A stretch of 24,015 nt of DNA from JBBDWJ01 sp040902925 (GTDB lineage: Bacteria > Acidobacteriota > Terriglobia > Bryobacterales > UBA6623): NCBI GenBank assembly GCA_040902925.1, contig JBBDWJ010000192.1, positions 1 to 24,015 on the forward strand, in the 5' to 3' direction. Each line of letters begins with the position of its first letter. Position 1 is the stretch's first letter. Both the position numbers and the translations under genes were made by a program. Positions 23,353 through 24,015 of this stretch are shown one piece after another. The notes below the pieces were generated by a model. The model searched no databases, was not told where the DNA came from, and worked only from the letters and a program-made list of their open reading frames with translations.

Positions 23353-24015
23353 ATGCCTGAGACTTCCAGCAACTGGTTCCCTCGTCTGGTCCATCTCTCC
23401 AACAACGCGCTGACGTTCGCTGGAGTGATCTTAACGACGACCGGCGGCGTGTCGTGGCTGTTCATCCTGCCGCTGCAGTTGAGCGGGGAAGCCGCCAATC
23501 CTTATCTCGGGATTCTCTTTTTTCTGGCCTGCCCGATGCTGTTCTTTTTGGGCCTGGCGCTGATGCCGTTGGGGATTTGGCTCAAGCTTCGCAAGGAGAA
23601 CAGGAGGGGCGCGGCCGCGGCGCCTCTGCCGCCGGTGAGTTGGCGCAACGTGGAGTTTCGCCGTATCGTCTCGCTCATCGGGATCGCTACCTTCGCGAAC
23701 ATCATCATCGGCGGCCACTACACCTACGCCGCGGTCGAGTATATGGGCTCGGTGAGTTTCTGCGGGCAGACTTGCCACACCGTCATGAAGCCCGAGTTCA
23801 CGGCTTACCAGGAGTCGCCGCATTTCCGCGTCTCGTGCACGGAATGCCACATCGGCGAAGGCGCCTCATGGTTTGTGCGCAGCAAGCTCAGCGGCGTGCG
23901 CCAGGTTTTTGCGACGGCGCTGGATACGTACTCACGGCCGATCGAGCAGCCGGTTCACAACCTGCGGCCGGCGCGCGAAACGCCGATGACTTCCTGGCAC
24001 GAAGCGCATGGCGCG
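23353..24015 (+). CDS. NapC/NirT-type multiheme cytochrome, ImcH-like (partial, runs off the right edge)
   Basis: The first 221 residues are visible. Three membrane helices (ALTFAGVILTTTGG..., GILFFLACPMLFFLGLALMP, IVSLIGIATFANIIIGG) precede the heme domain. The first heme site is FCGQTCHTVMKPEF, i.e. CX3CH rather than CX2CH, followed by CTECHIG and the conserved GASWFVRSKLSG and NLRPARET. These blocks match the NapC/NirT family close to Geobacter ImcH, which passes electrons from menaquinol to periplasmic cytochromes. Directly after RPARET, where relatives have a third CXXCH, this protein reads PMTSWHEAHGA without cysteines. The ATG at 23353 has no well-placed ribosome-binding site (GGAG is ~17 bases away), so translation may depend on the upstream gene. 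Confidence 0.88.
   Translation, partial: MPETSSNWFPRLVHLSNNALTFAGVILTTTGGVSWLFILPLQLSGEAANPYLGILFFLACPMLFFLGLALMPLGIWLKLRKENRRGAAAAPLPPVSWRNVEFRRIVSLIGIATFANIIIGGHYTYAAVEYMGSVSFCGQTCHTVMKPEFTAYQESPHFRVSCTECHIGEGASWFVRSKLSGVRQVFATALDTYSRPIEQPVHNLRPARETPMTSWHEAHGA

Overview
The window reads as a high-GC chromosomal segment from a Gram-negative, probably soil or sediment bacterium. Acidobacteriota is my best inference, from PQQ-like beta-propeller proteins, a membrane Ser/Thr kinase with a C-terminal propeller, several PIN-domain modules, secreted VOC proteins and many multiheme cytochromes. No rRNA or ribosomal marker is present, so the taxonomy is not proven.

Left edge (1-1573): the tail of an unknown gene is translationally coupled (GTGA overlap) to a tyrosine integrase. 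The integrase points at the 3' end of a tRNA-Glu(UUC) gene. This is the usual end of an integrative element inserted in a tRNA, with the element lying to the left and mostly outside the window. Middle (1574-13506): a mixed housekeeping/accessory region. It holds an 8-bp minisatellite, a secreted gamma-glutamyltransferase (ggt), a three-hairpin palindromic repeat, a PQQ-like beta-propeller protein, a 21-bp tandem repeat, msrA, a PQQ-like lipoprotein, a frameshifted phytanoyl-CoA-dioxygenase-like gene, a Ser/Thr kinase, a VapBC pair with a palindromic operator, a secreted two-domain VOC protein, and a PIN toxin with an unusual 157-residue partner. A small secreted HExxH protein follows at 13507-14040.

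Right part (14064-24015): a multiheme-cytochrome locus with all the layers expected of an extracellular electron transfer (EET) route. On the minus strand, in transcription order, are a triheme c7-type cytochrome, an OmcA/MtrC-family decaheme cytochrome, an MtrA/DmsE-family decaheme cytochrome, an MtrB/PioB-like outer-membrane barrel (ATGA overlap with the preceding gene), and a tetraheme protein made of four tandem monoheme domains. Divergently, on the plus strand, are a fusion of a nine-heme c domain with a membrane cytochrome b (CbcL-like) and a NapC/NirT-type cytochrome (ImcH-like) that runs off the right edge.

Proposed working order (inference): menaquinol is oxidised by the CbcL-like and/or ImcH-like inner-membrane proteins; electrons pass to the c7 and/or tetraheme cytochromes in the periplasm, cross the outer membrane through the MtrA-like/MtrB-like conduit, and leave through the OmcA/MtrC-like protein. 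The combination of Geobacter-style inner-membrane modules with a Shewanella-style outer-membrane conduit in one compact divergent locus, plus the extra four-domain cytochrome, is the most interesting content of the window.
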